Below, piece after piece: positions 1 to 8,489 of a stretch of 64,000 bases of DNA. How positions within the stretch are numbered: the first letter of the stretch is position 1; the number at the start of each line of letters is the position of its first letter. The translations under genes and the position numbers were made by a program. The notes below the pieces were generated by a model, which did not search any database, was not told where the DNA came from, and saw nothing but the letters and a program-made list of their open reading frames with translations. This stretch comes from Nitrospira sp. (GTDB taxonomy: Bacteria > Nitrospirota > Nitrospiria > Nitrospirales > Nitrospiraceae): positions 1 through 64,000 of the forward strand of contig VGXC01000006.1 in the NCBI GenBank assembly GCA_016873495.1. The letters are read 5' to 3'.

Positions 1-78
1 CACCGCGAGCTTCTGCTCAGCTGGCCACCGACGCTTCCGACCCCGTCCGTTCTGGATAGGTTTCACCGCTGTGTCCAT
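1..78 (-). CDS. IS3-type transposase OrfA, N-terminal 26 codons (partial)
   Basis: Only the first 26 codons are inside the window. They read MDTAVKPIQNGRGRKRR and then WPAEQKLAV, the basic stretch that opens the helix-turn-helix of IS3-family OrfA proteins. The ATG is 4-5 nt after GGAGGG. The family role is binding the IS ends and, with OrfB made by frameshifting, transposition. Whether the element is intact cannot be judged from here. Family assignment rests on this short stretch and the IS end next to it. Confidence 0.6.
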   Translation of the reverse strand, partial: MDTAVKPIQNGRGRKRRWPAEQKLAV

Positions 79-124
79 TATCCCTCCTGACCGCTGAGAC
101 CTGTCCAAATTTTAGTGGGGCACA
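1..124 (-). mobile_element. End of an IS3-family-like insertion sequence (cut by window edge)
   Basis: The minus strand starts with a TGTGCCCCAC end at about 124, followed by a short leader, a GGAGGG ribosome binding site and a transposase OrfA start at 78. A TG-starting end close to orfA is typical of IS3-group elements. The rest of the element lies beyond the left edge, so the other end and any target duplication cannot be seen. Confidence 0.6.
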
Positions 125-244
125 GCAGTTTAACCAACTAATAATGTAGCGCAGGCCCATAAGATAGAGTGTGAGAGGGGACAGGACAGCGGGCCTTACA
201 GACACATCACATGCCCGGACTCATTCGCAAGAATGAACGAGGGC

Positions 245-709
245 CTATTCCACTGCCTTCTCCAGCAATTTGCTAACCGGCTCAAGTCTCTCCGTCAACT
301 CTGCCGGCAGGCCATGGCGTTCTTGGAGTAGTTCCGGCGCGTTGTAGGTGAGCCAGACTTTGCCCTCTTGATCTTCCCAGGCCAGGGCTTTCATGGGAAG
401 GTCAATGGCGGCGGTCGGCCGGGCGACCATTAAGGCGGTGCCGCCCTTGGGATTCCCGAAGATGAGCAGCACCGTGGGCTTCATGTCGAGCCCCACTTGC
501 TTCGCCTCGCCGCTATGGTCAATGCGGACGAACACTTTCATCCCCTTGGCCGTGACCGCCTTTTCGATCCGGTCTACGCTCTCCTGGACCGAATATTTGC
601 TGGGCTTGGTCACCAGGTTGCTGCCGGCGTGGGCCGTTCCAGCCGACAGGGAGGCAACAGCCACGCTCGTCCAGAGCAACCAATTCAGCAGTTCGTTGGC
701 CAACCTCAT
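245..709 (-). CDS. DUF302 domain protein, exported
   Basis: A 154-residue protein with an N-terminal signal peptide (about residues 1-28, ending AGTAHA) and one DUF302 domain over the rest. Recognisable family features are the KGMKVFVRIDHSGEA segment, LLIFGNPKGGTALM and the KALAWEDQEGKVWLTYNAPE segment near the C-terminus. The start follows AAAGGAG at good spacing. DUF302 proteins are small, often periplasmic and of unknown biochemical role. The gene ends the local minus-strand run and lies 22 nt downstream of a heme c gene, so co-transcription with it is likely. No function is assigned. Confidence 0.85.
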   Translation of the reverse strand: MRLANELLNWLLWTSVAVASLSAGTAHAGSNLVTKPSKYSVQESVDRIEKAVTAKGMKVFVRIDHSGEAKQVGLDMKPTVLLIFGNPKGGTALMVARPTAAIDLPMKALAWEDQEGKVWLTYNAPELLQERHGLPAELTERLEPVSKLLEKAVE

Positions 710-731
710 GAATGACTCCTTTGTGCCTTCA

Positions 732-1205
732 TCAGGGATGACTCTCGCCCTTGGGTGCCGCAGGCGATCGCAGGGTCGCCAGGTAGGCCAAGAGATCGCG
801 GACGTCCTGGTCGCTCAAACTGGTGTCGGGCAACATGCCGGTTCCGACATGGCCTTCTCGAATGAGCCGAAACCGTTCCTTGTCGCTGGTCGCTTTCAGC
901 CCCTTCGGTTCACGCAATTGAGGGGGCTTGGGATCGAGGCGCGCGATATAGGCGGCGGTCTCCGGCGCCAGTTTTGGCAGCCGGTCCGGATGGGCATCCA
1001 CCCCATGGCAGTAGAAACAGACCCCCATGCTGTTGAAGAGGATCCTGCCTCTGGCTGCATCCCCTGCTGCTCCGGCCTGACCGCCCTGGGCGGCAAGCGC
1101 GACACCATCGAACCAGCCCGCAGCCACCAACCAGGCCAACCCGATACTCGCCACGAAAAGAACAGACCGTTCTCGCCCATTCTTTCCTAGCCGCTTCTCT
1201 TCCAT
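732..1205 (-). CDS. Class I-type cytochrome c, single heme
   Basis: A protein of about 157 residues with an N-terminal hydrophobic segment (residues about 14-38) that works as a signal peptide or anchor. One heme c site, CFYCH, is at residues 63-67, and a likely distal ligand Met124 lies in GTGMLPD, before a C-terminal helix (DQDVRDLLAYLATL). This is the c-type cytochrome layout, and it acts on the outer side of the inner membrane as an electron carrier. An upstream start at 1259 would overlap the lipoprotein gene and has no clear ribosome site, so the ATG at 1205 is preferred. Partner proteins are not evident. Confidence 0.85.
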   Translation of the reverse strand: MEEKRLGKNGRERSVLFVASIGLAWLVAAGWFDGVALAAQGGQAGAAGDAARGRILFNSMGVCFYCHGVDAHPDRLPKLAPETAAYIARLDPKPPQLREPKGLKATSDKERFRLIREGHVGTGMLPDTSLSDQDVRDLLAYLATLRSPAAPKGESHP

Positions 1206-1228
1206 GGCCAATGCCTTCGCGGGACTCC

Positions 1229-1603
1229 TCAGGAGGGCTTGAAGCCGTCTGTCACGCAATAGGTGGGCGACAGTTCTCCGCCGTGGCCTTCAGACTTGTG
1301 GGTCCATTTACGCAGGATGCCCTGCTTGTCGAAGGTGAGCACATATTCGTCGCACCAGGTCCCTGGCGCGCCCCAGCTATTCTGGTTGCTGGGGTCCTGC
1401 CACATGACCTGATAGACCCAGATCGGCTCGCCAGCCGGCGTGCTGGCCTGATACTTGGGCTGGCCCATCTTCTTGCGAACCTCTTCTTGAGTGGCCGTAC
1501 CCTTCGCCGATTCGAGGTAGACCGTCTCCTTGCCCTCCACGTAGACACAACCGGCCCCCAACAGGGCCAGGCCCACCACGATCACCCTTGCGAACCTGTT
1601 CAT
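1229..1603 (-). CDS. Small lipoprotein, paralogue 1 of 3
   Basis: A 124-residue predicted lipoprotein. The signal peptide ends in the lipobox LLGAGC, with the lipid-bearing Cys at residue 19. The mature part has a TATQEEVRKKMGQP stretch that recalls BamE/SmpA-type small domains, then WVYQV, WCDEYVLTFDKQGILRKWTH and SPTYCV with conserved Trp and Cys. Two close paralogues lie at 3111-3488 and 3494-3859. The ATG overlaps the stop of the pseudouridine synthase gene (ATGA), which suggests translational coupling. The BamE-like resemblance is an inference; the function is unknown. Confidence 0.8.
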   Translation of the reverse strand: MNRFARVIVVGLALLGAGCVYVEGKETVYLESAKGTATQEEVRKKMGQPKYQASTPAGEPIWVYQVMWQDPSNQNSWGAPGTWCDEYVLTFDKQGILRKWTHKSEGHGGELSPTYCVTDGFKPS

Positions 1604-2283
1604 GCCCCACCTCCCCCCTTGCCTGACTCGGTTATCCGCTCGATTTCCCGATCAGTCAAGTCCCGCCATTGGCCCGGCTGGAGATCGCCCAGTTCAATCG
1701 GCCCGATGGCCACCCGGACGAGCCGCAACGTCGGATGGCCCACCGATGCCGTCATGCGTCTCACTTGCCGGTTGGCCCCTTCCCGCAGCGTGATCTCCAG
1801 CCAGACGGTCGGCACGGATTTACGGAACCGGATCGGCACGGGCCGTTCGGGAAGCCCCGGCGCATCCGAAAGCAGGCGCGCCCCGGCGGGCCTGGTGCGC
1901 TTGCCGTTGAGCAGGACACCCTGCCGCAACTTTTTCAACGCCTCCTCGTCCGGCATGCGCTCCACCTGAGCCCAATAGACTTTCGGGAGTTTATGCCGAG
2001 GGTCGGTAATATGGTGCGCCAGGGCCCCGTCCGAGGTCAGCAGCATGAGCCCTTCGCTGTCCAGATCCAGCCGTCCCGCCGCATAGACGCCGGGAAGCGT
2101 CACGAACTCGGCCAGGGTCTGCCGGCCCTCCGGGTCGGTAAAGCAGGGCAGCACCCCATAGGGTTTATTGAAGGCGATCGTGCGAGGGTTGGCCGTCACC
2201 GGCGTTCTTGCCGGAGTAGCCCGGCGCCGGGGCCCTGTTGGCGCTTCTAGGCATCGGTTCGCGCTTGTTAAGGGCCCGACCAT
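1600..2283 (-). CDS. rluE: RluE-like 23S rRNA pseudouridine synthase
   Basis: A protein of about 227 residues of the RsuA/RluE group. The catalytic-loop motif [13 protein letters not shown] has its nucleophilic Asp at about residue 73, preceded by FNKPYGVLPCF and followed by the HKLPKVYWAQVE and NRQVRRM motifs. There is no N-terminal S4 domain, which fits RluE (modifying U2457 of 23S rRNA in E. coli) better than RluB or RsuA. The ATG at 2283 sits after GGGAGGG and is chosen over one at 2295. The gene overlaps the downstream lipoprotein start by 4 nt. The exact target base is inferred from family only. Confidence 0.82.
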   Translation of the reverse strand: MVGPLTSANRCLEAPTGPRRRATPARTPVTANPRTIAFNKPYGVLPCFTDPEGRQTLAEFVTLPGVYAAGRLDLDSEGLMLLTSDGALAHHITDPRHKLPKVYWAQVERMPDEEALKKLRQGVLLNGKRTRPAGARLLSDAPGLPERPVPIRFRKSVPTVWLEITLREGANRQVRRMTASVGHPTLRLVRVAIGPIELGDLQPGQWRDLTDREIERITESGKGGGGA

Positions 2284-2301
2284 TATCCCTCCCATGAACG
2301 G

Positions 2302-2892
2302 TCACGCCGATTTGTGCAGCAGCGGCGGGCCGAGCGGCAACAAGGCCCGGCCGGTAAATGCCCCGCTCAAACTTGCAACGGCATAATAGAAGGCTCCCAA
2401 CCCAACCAGAATGTGCAAAATGCCCGGCAGGGTCTCGGAAATGAAATCCAGTCTGGCAAAAGACGTGGCGGTGAAGGAGAGGGTGATCACGACATGGAGC
2501 AGGCTGAGTGCGACATTGCGATAAGCCGTCAGGTACACCATCACGGCGGAAAAGGCGGCGTACACCATATTGATCGGCGCAAACAAGACCATGGTAAAAT
2601 TGAACGAGGTGCCGGCGCTCACCAGCTTCGCCGTCGACACGGTGAGCCAAAAGAATCCATACATCGTCAGCGCGGTCCCGCCCAATTGCTCGTGGTATTG
2701 GATATCGGTGACCCCCGCCAAGATCTGCACGACGCCGCCGAAAACCAGCGCGATGACGAGGACGCCCACTCTGTCCGACTCGGGGATACCGCCCAATTGT
2801 GCGACACCGAGAGTCAGCGCCCCGACCGCCAGTCCGAATAGACCGATAGCCAGGACATCAATCCGCTGCAGCTCCTGCACAGCTCCAGGCAT
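2302..2892 (-). CDS. satP: GPR1/FUN34/YaaH (AceTr) family acetate/succinate-type transporter
   Basis: A 196-residue inner-membrane protein with six predicted membrane helices. The family landmarks are GLFGLAVGALTLG in helix 1 and FGGVVQILAG followed by GGTALTMYGFFWLT. Characterised members (SatP in E. coli, Ady2 in yeast) take up acetate and succinate with protons. The ATG follows AGGAGTCGT. It lies upstream of the pseudouridine synthase and lipoprotein genes with a gap of only about 20 nt, so it may head that transcript. The substrate is inferred from family. Confidence 0.85.
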   Translation of the reverse strand: MPGAVQELQRIDVLAIGLFGLAVGALTLGVAQLGGIPESDRVGVLVIALVFGGVVQILAGVTDIQYHEQLGGTALTMYGFFWLTVSTAKLVSAGTSFNFTMVLFAPINMVYAAFSAVMVYLTAYRNVALSLLHVVITLSFTATSFARLDFISETLPGILHILVGLGAFYYAVASLSGAFTGRALLPLGPPLLHKSA

Positions 2893-3110
2893 ACGACTCC
2901 TCCCTGTGTAGATGGCTCCTTCCGCTTATCTCATCTATGGGGGCCATGAGATGGCGAGCCGAGAGTCTAGCGAATGGGCCTTGTGGAGTCTAGCAACTTG
3001 TGGGGCCAGGCGAATGGGTGAGACCCGTGACGCCTCGAGTCCATGAAGGGAGGCGAGCCGTTGCCACCTGGCAGCGCTGCAGACATACCGGCAAGGACAG
3101 GGCGCGCTGA

Positions 3111-3488
3111 TCACGAGCCGGGCTTGAACCCGTCGGTCACGCAATAGGTCGGCATCCGTTCCCCTCCGTGCTTCTCGGACCTATGTGTCCAGCGGCGCAG
3201 GATACCCTGCCGGTCGAAAGTGAGCACATACTCGTCGCACCAGGAGCCGAACGATGACCAACTATTTTGGCTGCCCGCCTCGGCATGCCGCACTTCGTAG
3301 ACCCAGATCGGCGCCCCAGCCGGCGTGTCGGCCTTCAGACGCGGCTCTCCGAGCTCTTTCCGGACCTCGTCTTGCGTAGCCCGTCCCTGAGCCGATTCCA
3401 GATACAGAGATTCCTTGGCGACGAACAGGGTGCATCCCGCTCCCAGCAGGACCAGACCGGCGAGCCCGACGCGCAGGCTGTGCATCAT
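3111..3488 (-). CDS. Small lipoprotein, paralogue 2 of 3
   Basis: A lipoprotein of about 125 residues, with lipobox LLGAGC and Cys at about residue 19. The mature domain repeats the layout of the other two copies: ATQDEVRKELGEPR, PIWVYEV, WCDEYVLTFDRQGILRRWTH and MPTYCVTDGFKP. The start codon lies 6 nt after the stop of the third paralogue, so the two form a tandem pair read from the same transcript. An upstream ATG at 3527 would overlap the neighbour more and lacks a better ribosome site. Function unknown. Confidence 0.8.
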   Translation of the reverse strand: MMHSLRVGLAGLVLLGAGCTLFVAKESLYLESAQGRATQDEVRKELGEPRLKADTPAGAPIWVYEVRHAEAGSQNSWSSFGSWCDEYVLTFDRQGILRRWTHRSEKHGGERMPTYCVTDGFKPGS

Positions 3489-3493
3489 TGACC

Positions 3494-3859
3494 TTACCAC
3501 GTGGACGGGTACCCTCCGGGCACGCAATATTGGGGCATCCGTTCGCCTCCGTGAAACTCCGATTGGTGCGTCCAGCGGCGCAGCACATTCTGCCGGTCGA
3601 AGGTTAAGACATATTCATCGCACCACATGCCGGTCCAGGACCACCGACTGCCCGGATCATCCACCCGCACCTGATAGACCAGCACCGGATTGCCGGCTTG
3701 ATCGGCGATCGTCGCGCGCGGCTCTCCGAGCCGCTGCTTCACCTCGGCCAGCGTGGCCCGATCCTGCGCCGACTGGAGGTAGAGGGTTTCCTGGGGAACG
3801 AACAGCATGCATCCGGTCGAGAGCCCCACCAGCACCAGCGCCAAGAGCATCGCTTTCAT
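3494..3859 (-). CDS. Small lipoprotein, paralogue 3 of 3
   Basis: A lipoprotein of about 121 residues whose signal peptide ends LVGLSTGC, with Cys at residue 17. The mature domain shares ATLAEVKQRLGEPR, NPVLVYQV, WCDEYVLTFDRQNVLRRWTH and MPQYCV with the other two copies but is the most divergent. The ATG follows GGGAGGTGCATC. It is first in a minus-strand pair with paralogue 2 and is transcribed away from the protease gene at 4075. Function unknown; all three copies are expected at the outer or inner membrane through a lipid anchor. Confidence 0.8.
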   Translation of the reverse strand: MKAMLLALVLVGLSTGCMLFVPQETLYLQSAQDRATLAEVKQRLGEPRATIADQAGNPVLVYQVRVDDPGSRWSWTGMWCDEYVLTFDRQNVLRRWTHQSEFHGGERMPQYCVPGGYPSTW

Positions 3860-4074
3860 GATGCACCTCCCTCCCAAGCTGGATCGAGCCGCCACGTTCG
3901 ATCGACTCGCGGCGGAGTGGTCGCGTGCCGCCGGTGATGCTCACCTGAGGGGTCATCGACCGGTTGCTTCATTCTACACCCCTTTTTCTCCGAGAAAAGT
4001 CCCCCGTCTTTGTTTATACTGCCGGCAGGTCTCACTCCTGCGCATAGCGCCGGATATCATCAGCGAGGGAATCC

Positions 4075-5112
4075 ATGACTTGTTGCACCAAAAGAACAGC
4101 CACCCGCTCTCTGATCGCCTGGCCCCTGTTGACCCTCACCCTGTTGATGCCGATGAGCGCACCGCTCCATGCCCAATCGTCCGAGGACCATCTCAAACAG
4201 GCCGTCGAGCGGGCCAAACGGGCGACCGTCGGGATTTTGAACGCCACCCCGGACGCGCGCCAATCGGGCTACGATACGCAGCTGTCGCTCCGAGGCACTG
4301 GCATCCATCTGCGCAACGGATACATCCTCACCGCCCGTCATGCGGTCGAACGACAGAGCGGCAGTAACTCCGTGATCCCCGACACTATCTTGATCCTCAC
4401 GCAACAACTGGAGGAATTGCCCGCCAAACTCGTGGGCGACAACTCCTATCTGGACATCGTTCTGTACAGATTACCCTACCTGGTCGACTCCCTCGAAAGC
4501 GCGGACCTCTCGTTTGGGGTCCTGGACGCCACGACAGGTCAGCAGGTGTTCACCGTCGGCTATCCCCTGGGCTGGGGCCCGACCATTGCCTTCGGCCGCG
4601 TCGGCAACCCCAACACCTTCCTGCAGACCGTGGACACGCGTCTGATCCAGTCCGATGTCCCCGTCTGCAGCGGCAACTCGGGGGGCGGATTGTTCAATGC
4701 CGAGGGCGAACTGGTCGGCATCATGCACGCGATCATCAAGACCGACGAGGCCCAGGGCGGCCATGGGTGCAGCCGGCTGGCTTTTGCCGTCCCCGGCGGA
4801 CTGGCCAACAAGATCGTCACCGCGCTGTTGGAAGGCAAGCAGCCGGGCTTTTCACGTCTGGGGCTCCAGATGAAGGTCGTCAAAGTGGACAACCGATGGC
4901 GCGTCGCCGTCGGGGGCGTCTCCGAGCCGGCCTCATTGGGAGGCGTGCAAAAAGGCGATCTGCTCCTCGCCATCAACGACCAGGAGATCACCGACGCGGC
5001 GCAGTTGAAGAACTACCTGATGGAACGAACGGTGCCGGGGCAGAAGGTCACTCTCCGCGTCCTCCGCGGGGACAAGGAACTGGGGCTTTCCATTACGTTG
5101 GGCGGAGTCTAG
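4075..5112 (+). CDS. Trypsin-like serine protease with C-terminal PDZ (HtrA/DegP-like)
   Basis: A 345-residue protein with a signal peptide ending about residue 34 (APLHAQ). The protease domain carries the triad His89 (LTARHAV), Asp127 (NSYLDIVLY) and Ser202 (CSGNSGGGLF). A single PDZ domain occupies about residues 255-345 (GVQKGDLLLAINDQEI). This is the HtrA layout with one PDZ, so a periplasmic quality-control protease is likely. A TATACT -10-like hexamer lies at 4015-4020 but no convincing -35 precedes it. The next gene starts 2 nt after its stop and is probably co-translated. Confidence 0.87.
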   Translation: MTCCTKRTATRSLIAWPLLTLTLLMPMSAPLHAQSSEDHLKQAVERAKRATVGILNATPDARQSGYDTQLSLRGTGIHLRNGYILTARHAVERQSGSNSVIPDTILILTQQLEELPAKLVGDNSYLDIVLYRLPYLVDSLESADLSFGVLDATTGQQVFTVGYPLGWGPTIAFGRVGNPNTFLQTVDTRLIQSDVPVCSGNSGGGLFNAEGELVGIMHAIIKTDEAQGGHGCSRLAFAVPGGLANKIVTALLEGKQPGFSRLGLQMKVVKVDNRWRVAVGGVSEPASLGGVQKGDLLLAINDQEITDAAQLKNYLMERTVPGQKVTLRVLRGDKELGLSITLGGV

Positions 5113-5114
5113 CT

Positions 5115-5468
5115 ATGCCACCCCTGACGAGCCACAAGCCAAGAATCAGGCTCAGTCTGGTCACGGGCCTTGCGGGACTGTGGCTACTGGCTGGAACGGT
5201 CGAGGCGGGAGATCACAGAATCGCCTTGAGTTTGACCGGCAAGACCTGCGATCGCCAACGGGCGACAATCGAGACCGCTCTAAAGATGCTGCCCGGGGTA
5301 CATGCCGTAGATGTTCGCAGCGTCCCCGGCCACATCCTGGTCGACCTCGAGGAGGGCCGCGTCACTGCCGATCAAGCGGTCTCAACCGTGAACGGACTCA
5401 AGGCCCGAGACGGCTCCTGCGCGGCCCAGGAAATGAAATCCTGCATCACCGCCGAGATGTCTAAATAG
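5115..5468 (+). CDS. Exported HMA-like small protein
   Basis: A 117-residue protein with an N-terminal signal or anchor (about residues 10-32). Its mature part has the beta-alpha-beta pattern of a heavy-metal-associated domain: RIALSLTGKTC, ETALKMLPGVHAVDV, HILVDLEEGRVTADQAVSTVNGL. The usual metal-binding CxxC is absent; only a single Cys stands at that position (GKTCDRQ), with two more near the C-terminus. Metal binding is therefore doubtful. The start is 2 nt after the protease stop, which links it to the protease. The last 8 nt overlap the convergent hydrolase gene. Confidence 0.7.
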   Translation: MPPLTSHKPRIRLSLVTGLAGLWLLAGTVEAGDHRIALSLTGKTCDRQRATIETALKMLPGVHAVDVRSVPGHILVDLEEGRVTADQAVSTVNGLKARDGSCAAQEMKSCITAEMSK

Positions 5469-6231
5469 GCGCGACGTCTTCATCCGTCGGACGCTTGCGG
5501 GAGATTTGCGAGCACAGTATCAGGATGTCCGTCAGCTCCCTGGTGTGGGAGATCATCGGCGAGTGGTCTGATTCCAGCGTGAAGACGGCCTGAAACGAGA
5601 AGGGTTTCCGCATCTGCCGCTGGCTGGCCAGGGAGATGCTCCGGTCGCGCGTACATTCGATGAAAAATTTGGTGAGCCCTCCGAAAGCGCCTTCGTCATA
5701 GGTCACGGGCTCCGCAACGGGACGGAGCGGATCGGGACGGAGCTTGGCCTGCACCCATTTTACCGTCCCGGAATCACAGTCGCCATACAGCACCTCCGCC
5801 ACCCCCTGCGACGAGATCTTCCGACTCAGGCCGTCCTTGGATGAGGTCACGAAGAGATCGGCCCGCGCATCGGCATCGCCGCGCGACAGATCCTTCGACG
5901 ACTGCCCGCTCTTGGGCACATAGGCGGTGAGGTACACCAGACATTGAATGCGCGCGGGCAAGGCCGCCGCGACCGGCGTGATGACCATCCCCGCAAGACT
6001 GTGCCCCACCAGAATCACCGGGTCCTGGCGGGAGATGATGATCTGCTCGATGGCGTCGATGTAGGTCCTGAGGGTGATCTCGCCGAACGGCCGCTGATCC
6101 GTCCCATGACCCGGCAAGTCCGGGGCGATCACGGTATGGCCATGGGCCTTGAGCAGCGGGGCCACTCGATCCCAGGCCCACCCACCGTGCCAAGCGCTGT
6201 GCAACAGAACAAATGTGCTCACCGATGTCAC
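5461..6231 (-). CDS. Alpha/beta hydrolase (esterase-like)
   Basis: A 256-residue cytoplasmic alpha/beta-hydrolase. The oxyanion segment is VLLHSAWHGGWAWD near the start, the nucleophile elbow is GHSLAG with Ser78, and a C-terminal SDHSP/SHTREL region supplies the candidate His. The N-terminal pattern resembles plant salicylate/methyl esterase-like and bacterial EstC-type enzymes. The substrate cannot be told. The first codon is GTG and has only a weak ribosome site, so the exact start is uncertain by a few codons. It ends in an 8-nt convergent overlap with the HMA-like gene. Confidence 0.8.
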   Translation of the reverse strand: MTSVSTFVLLHSAWHGGWAWDRVAPLLKAHGHTVIAPDLPGHGTDQRPFGEITLRTYIDAIEQIIISRQDPVILVGHSLAGMVITPVAAALPARIQCLVYLTAYVPKSGQSSKDLSRGDADARADLFVTSSKDGLSRKISSQGVAEVLYGDCDSGTVKWVQAKLRPDPLRPVAEPVTYDEGAFGGLTKFFIECTRDRSISLASQRQMRKPFSFQAVFTLESDHSPMISHTRELTDILILCSQISRKRPTDEDVAPI

Positions 6232-6258
6232 CTGCCGATCTTCATGCGATTGCGACGG

Positions 6259-6738
6259 TTACAACCGATCGATACGAGCCAGCAATGCCGGCATCGCATC
6301 CCAAATATAATCGATGACCCACAGGGTATAGGCCCTTGCTGCCTCCTGGTTATGCTCCCAATCCGGGACCGCCTCCCCCACATCGAGCACCGGCTCATCC
6401 TTTTCATAGCACACCTGGTTGAACAGCGGCGCCTCCCGGCCAAAGCTCCGACGGATGAAGTCCCGATGATCGCATCCCATGGCCACGACCAGGCCGACGC
6501 CGGCGAGCAACTCGCCCGTCAGCTTCCGTTGCACGTGGCCGGAAGAATCGGCCCCCTTCTCCCGCAAACGGGCAGAGACCAACGGATGCACCGGCTGTGG
6601 CCTGGCTTCGATGCCGGCCGAGCCGACCAGGCAACCGGCCCCCGATTCCAGCCTGGCTCGCAAGGCTTGCTCGGCAACCAGGCTCCGAAACACATTCCCC
6701 GTGCAGACAAAGAGAATGGACGACACGTGGTTCCGCAT
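6259..6738 (-). CDS. Low-molecular-weight phosphotyrosine/arginine phosphatase family protein
   Basis: A 159-residue protein with the LMW phosphatase P-loop CTGNVFRS close to the N-terminus (Cys12, Arg18: CX5R). A DxxD-type segment with the general acid would lie in the second half, but I could not place it with certainty. Related folds include arsenate reductases, yet the CX5R loop and the E-Q-A-L-R spacing fit the phosphatase branch. It shares the minus strand with the hydrolase 27 nt downstream, and ttcA diverges from it. Confidence 0.75.
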   Translation of the reverse strand: MRNHVSSILFVCTGNVFRSLVAEQALRARLESGAGCLVGSAGIEARPQPVHPLVSARLREKGADSSGHVQRKLTGELLAGVGLVVAMGCDHRDFIRRSFGREAPLFNQVCYEKDEPVLDVGEAVPDWEHNQEAARAYTLWVIDYIWDAMPALLARIDRL

Positions 6739-6849
6739 GCGCCACCGATGGTATCACAGCTGCGCGCTTTGCCAAATCCCCCCGGCCGTTTCTTTGCGTT
6801 GTCTTTTCTTTGATTGTCCGCTTGCCGGAGGGTACAATGACGCCGCCCG

Positions 6850-7728
6850 ATGAATACCGCCGAAGAACAGACGCCACGCCTCGCGAAACAGCCGCGCAAG
6901 CTTTCTCCCGAAGCGGACAAGCTGCAGACCCGCCTCTGCCGCCTGGTCGGCGAAGCCATTGCCGACTATCGGATGATCGCAGCAGGCGACAAGATCATGG
7001 TCTGCCTGTCCGGCGGGAAGGACAGTTACGGCCTGCTGGACATTCTGCGCGTCCTGCAACGCCGCGCCCCGATCCGGTTCGACCTCATCGCCGTCAACCT
7101 GGACCAGATGCAACCGGGCTTTCCCGTCCACACGCTGCCGGACTACCTGACCGGCCTCGGTGTGCCGTTTCACATCGAAGAACGGGACACTTATTCCATC
7201 GTCAAACGAATGATTCCCGAAGGGCAGACGACCTGCTCCCTCTGTTCGCGGCTGCGGCGAGGCATTCTCTATCGCGTCGCCTCAGAACTGGGCGCGACCA
7301 AGATCGCGCTGGGACACCACCGGGACGATATTATCGAGACCCTCTTCCTGAACATGGTCTACGGCGGCAAGTTGAAAGGCATGGCCCCCATCTTCCGGGC
7401 CAAGGAACGGGGACATGTCGTTATCCGGCCGCTGGCGTATGTCCCGGAAACGGATCTGGCCCGCTACGCCGAGCTGATGGCCTTTCCGATCATCCCCTGC
7501 GACCTTTGCGGCTCACAGGACACCTTGAAACGCAAAGAAATGAAGGAGTTGCTGCGGGACTGGGAGCGGCGGTTTCCGGGAAGCATCGAGAACATCTTTA
7601 CCGCCATGGCCAACGTCGTACCCTCACGTCTCATGGATCGCCGGCTCCACGATTTCACCATCCAGCCGGCCGCCGGCCCGGAAACGCCGGACGGAAACGA
7701 GCTGGACGAGGACGACGTGCCGGCGTAG
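6850..7728 (+). CDS. ttcA: tRNA 2-thiocytidine(32) synthetase TtcA
   Basis: A 292-residue PP-loop ATPase of the TtcA/TtuA family. The ATP-binding SGGKDS lies at residues 54-59, the CxxC pair at Cys129/Cys132 ([12 protein letters not shown]), and a third Cys in [10 protein letters not shown] that completes the iron-sulfur site. TtcA thiolates C32 of certain tRNAs. Length and motif order match the family. The start ATG has a weak ribosome site. It is a single plus-strand gene between two minus-strand genes. Confidence 0.92.
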   Translation: MNTAEEQTPRLAKQPRKLSPEADKLQTRLCRLVGEAIADYRMIAAGDKIMVCLSGGKDSYGLLDILRVLQRRAPIRFDLIAVNLDQMQPGFPVHTLPDYLTGLGVPFHIEERDTYSIVKRMIPEGQTTCSLCSRLRRGILYRVASELGATKIALGHHRDDIIETLFLNMVYGGKLKGMAPIFRAKERGHVVIRPLAYVPETDLARYAELMAFPIIPCDLCGSQDTLKRKEMKELLRDWERRFPGSIENIFTAMANVVPSRLMDRRLHDFTIQPAAGPETPDGNELDEDDVPA

Positions 7729-7751
7729 CGGATCGGCAACGCCACCGCCCC

Positions 7752-8489
7752 CTATCGCATCAGCGCCGCCTTGAGGATCAAGACCGTCCCCGAGACGAAG
7801 AGGAGGGCGGCGAAGACCGTCCGGTATTGGGCAGCGCCGATCTTGGCGTAGACAAGCTGGTCCGTCAACAGGTACGTGCCCACCCCGGCGAGCACGGCGA
7901 GCGCGCTCTCCGTGAACGGGATCGGAAACCGATCCAGCGCGACCAGCAGGGTCAGGAGCTGAAAGAAGGCGAAGTTCCCGTAGGCCACGGCCGTCGTCAC
8001 CCGCTGCACATCCTTCTCATAGTGCTTACTGTGGACGATCGCCGTAAGAAGGGAGCCGCCCAGGTTGGTCAAGCCGTGGATGATCCCCATGGCGACAAAA
8101 TAGGTGCGCTCATACCGGACCAGGGATTCGATCCACCGCTTCACCGGCTCGCACACGTCTTTCAAGGCCACCAGGATCAGGAAGAGCCCGACGAGGAACC
8201 CGATGTTGATCGCCGCACGGGTGACGAGCAGCAAACAGACAACGATGCCCGGCGCCGATAGGCTTAGAATCTTGCCGTAAAAGGAGCGGTCGATGTGGGC
8301 ATGGTACCGGCTCACCTGCAAGAGGTTGATGGAGCAGGAGATGGGCAACAGAACGGCCAGCGCCGTGACGAAGGGATAGCCCAAGACCAGCAGGATCGGC
8401 GTGCCGAACAGCAGCACGCCGACTCCGAACAGCGATTGAATCGTGGCCGTGACGAGGATCGCGGCAAGGATGTCCAGACTGATGGGCAT
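7752..8489 (-). CDS. TauE/SafE family membrane transporter
   Basis: A 245-residue protein of about seven or eight membrane helices with the TauE/SafE (sulfite exporter) pattern: an N-terminal LAAILVTATIQSLFGVGVLLFGTPILL segment (two lines of helix) and a repeat in the second half with HGLTNLGGSLL. The ATG follows GGAGG. Family members export sulfite, sulfoacetate or similar sulfur or organic anions; the substrate here is unknown. It converges with ttcA and is upstream of nothing obvious. Confidence 0.85.
   Translation of the reverse strand: MPISLDILAAILVTATIQSLFGVGVLLFGTPILLVLGYPFVTALAVLLPISCSINLLQVSRYHAHIDRSFYGKILSLSAPGIVVCLLLVTRAAINIGFLVGLFLILVALKDVCEPVKRWIESLVRYERTYFVAMGIIHGLTNLGGSLLTAIVHSKHYEKDVQRVTTAVAYGNFAFFQLLTLLVALDRFPIPFTESALAVLAGVGTYLLTDQLVYAKIGAAQYRTVFAALLFVSGTVLILKAALMR

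Noticed and set aside
17-205. 62-codon minus-strand frame at the window edge
   Set aside because: It crosses the insertion sequence end in a different frame from the transposase start, which has the ribosome site.
2935-3144. 70-codon minus-strand frame after the transporter
   Set aside because: No ribosome site, no domain, and it overlaps the lipoprotein end; composition looks non-coding.
4011-4020. TATACT hexamer as a promoter of the protease gene
   Set aside because: No acceptable -35 sequence 16-18 nt upstream, so not listed as a feature.
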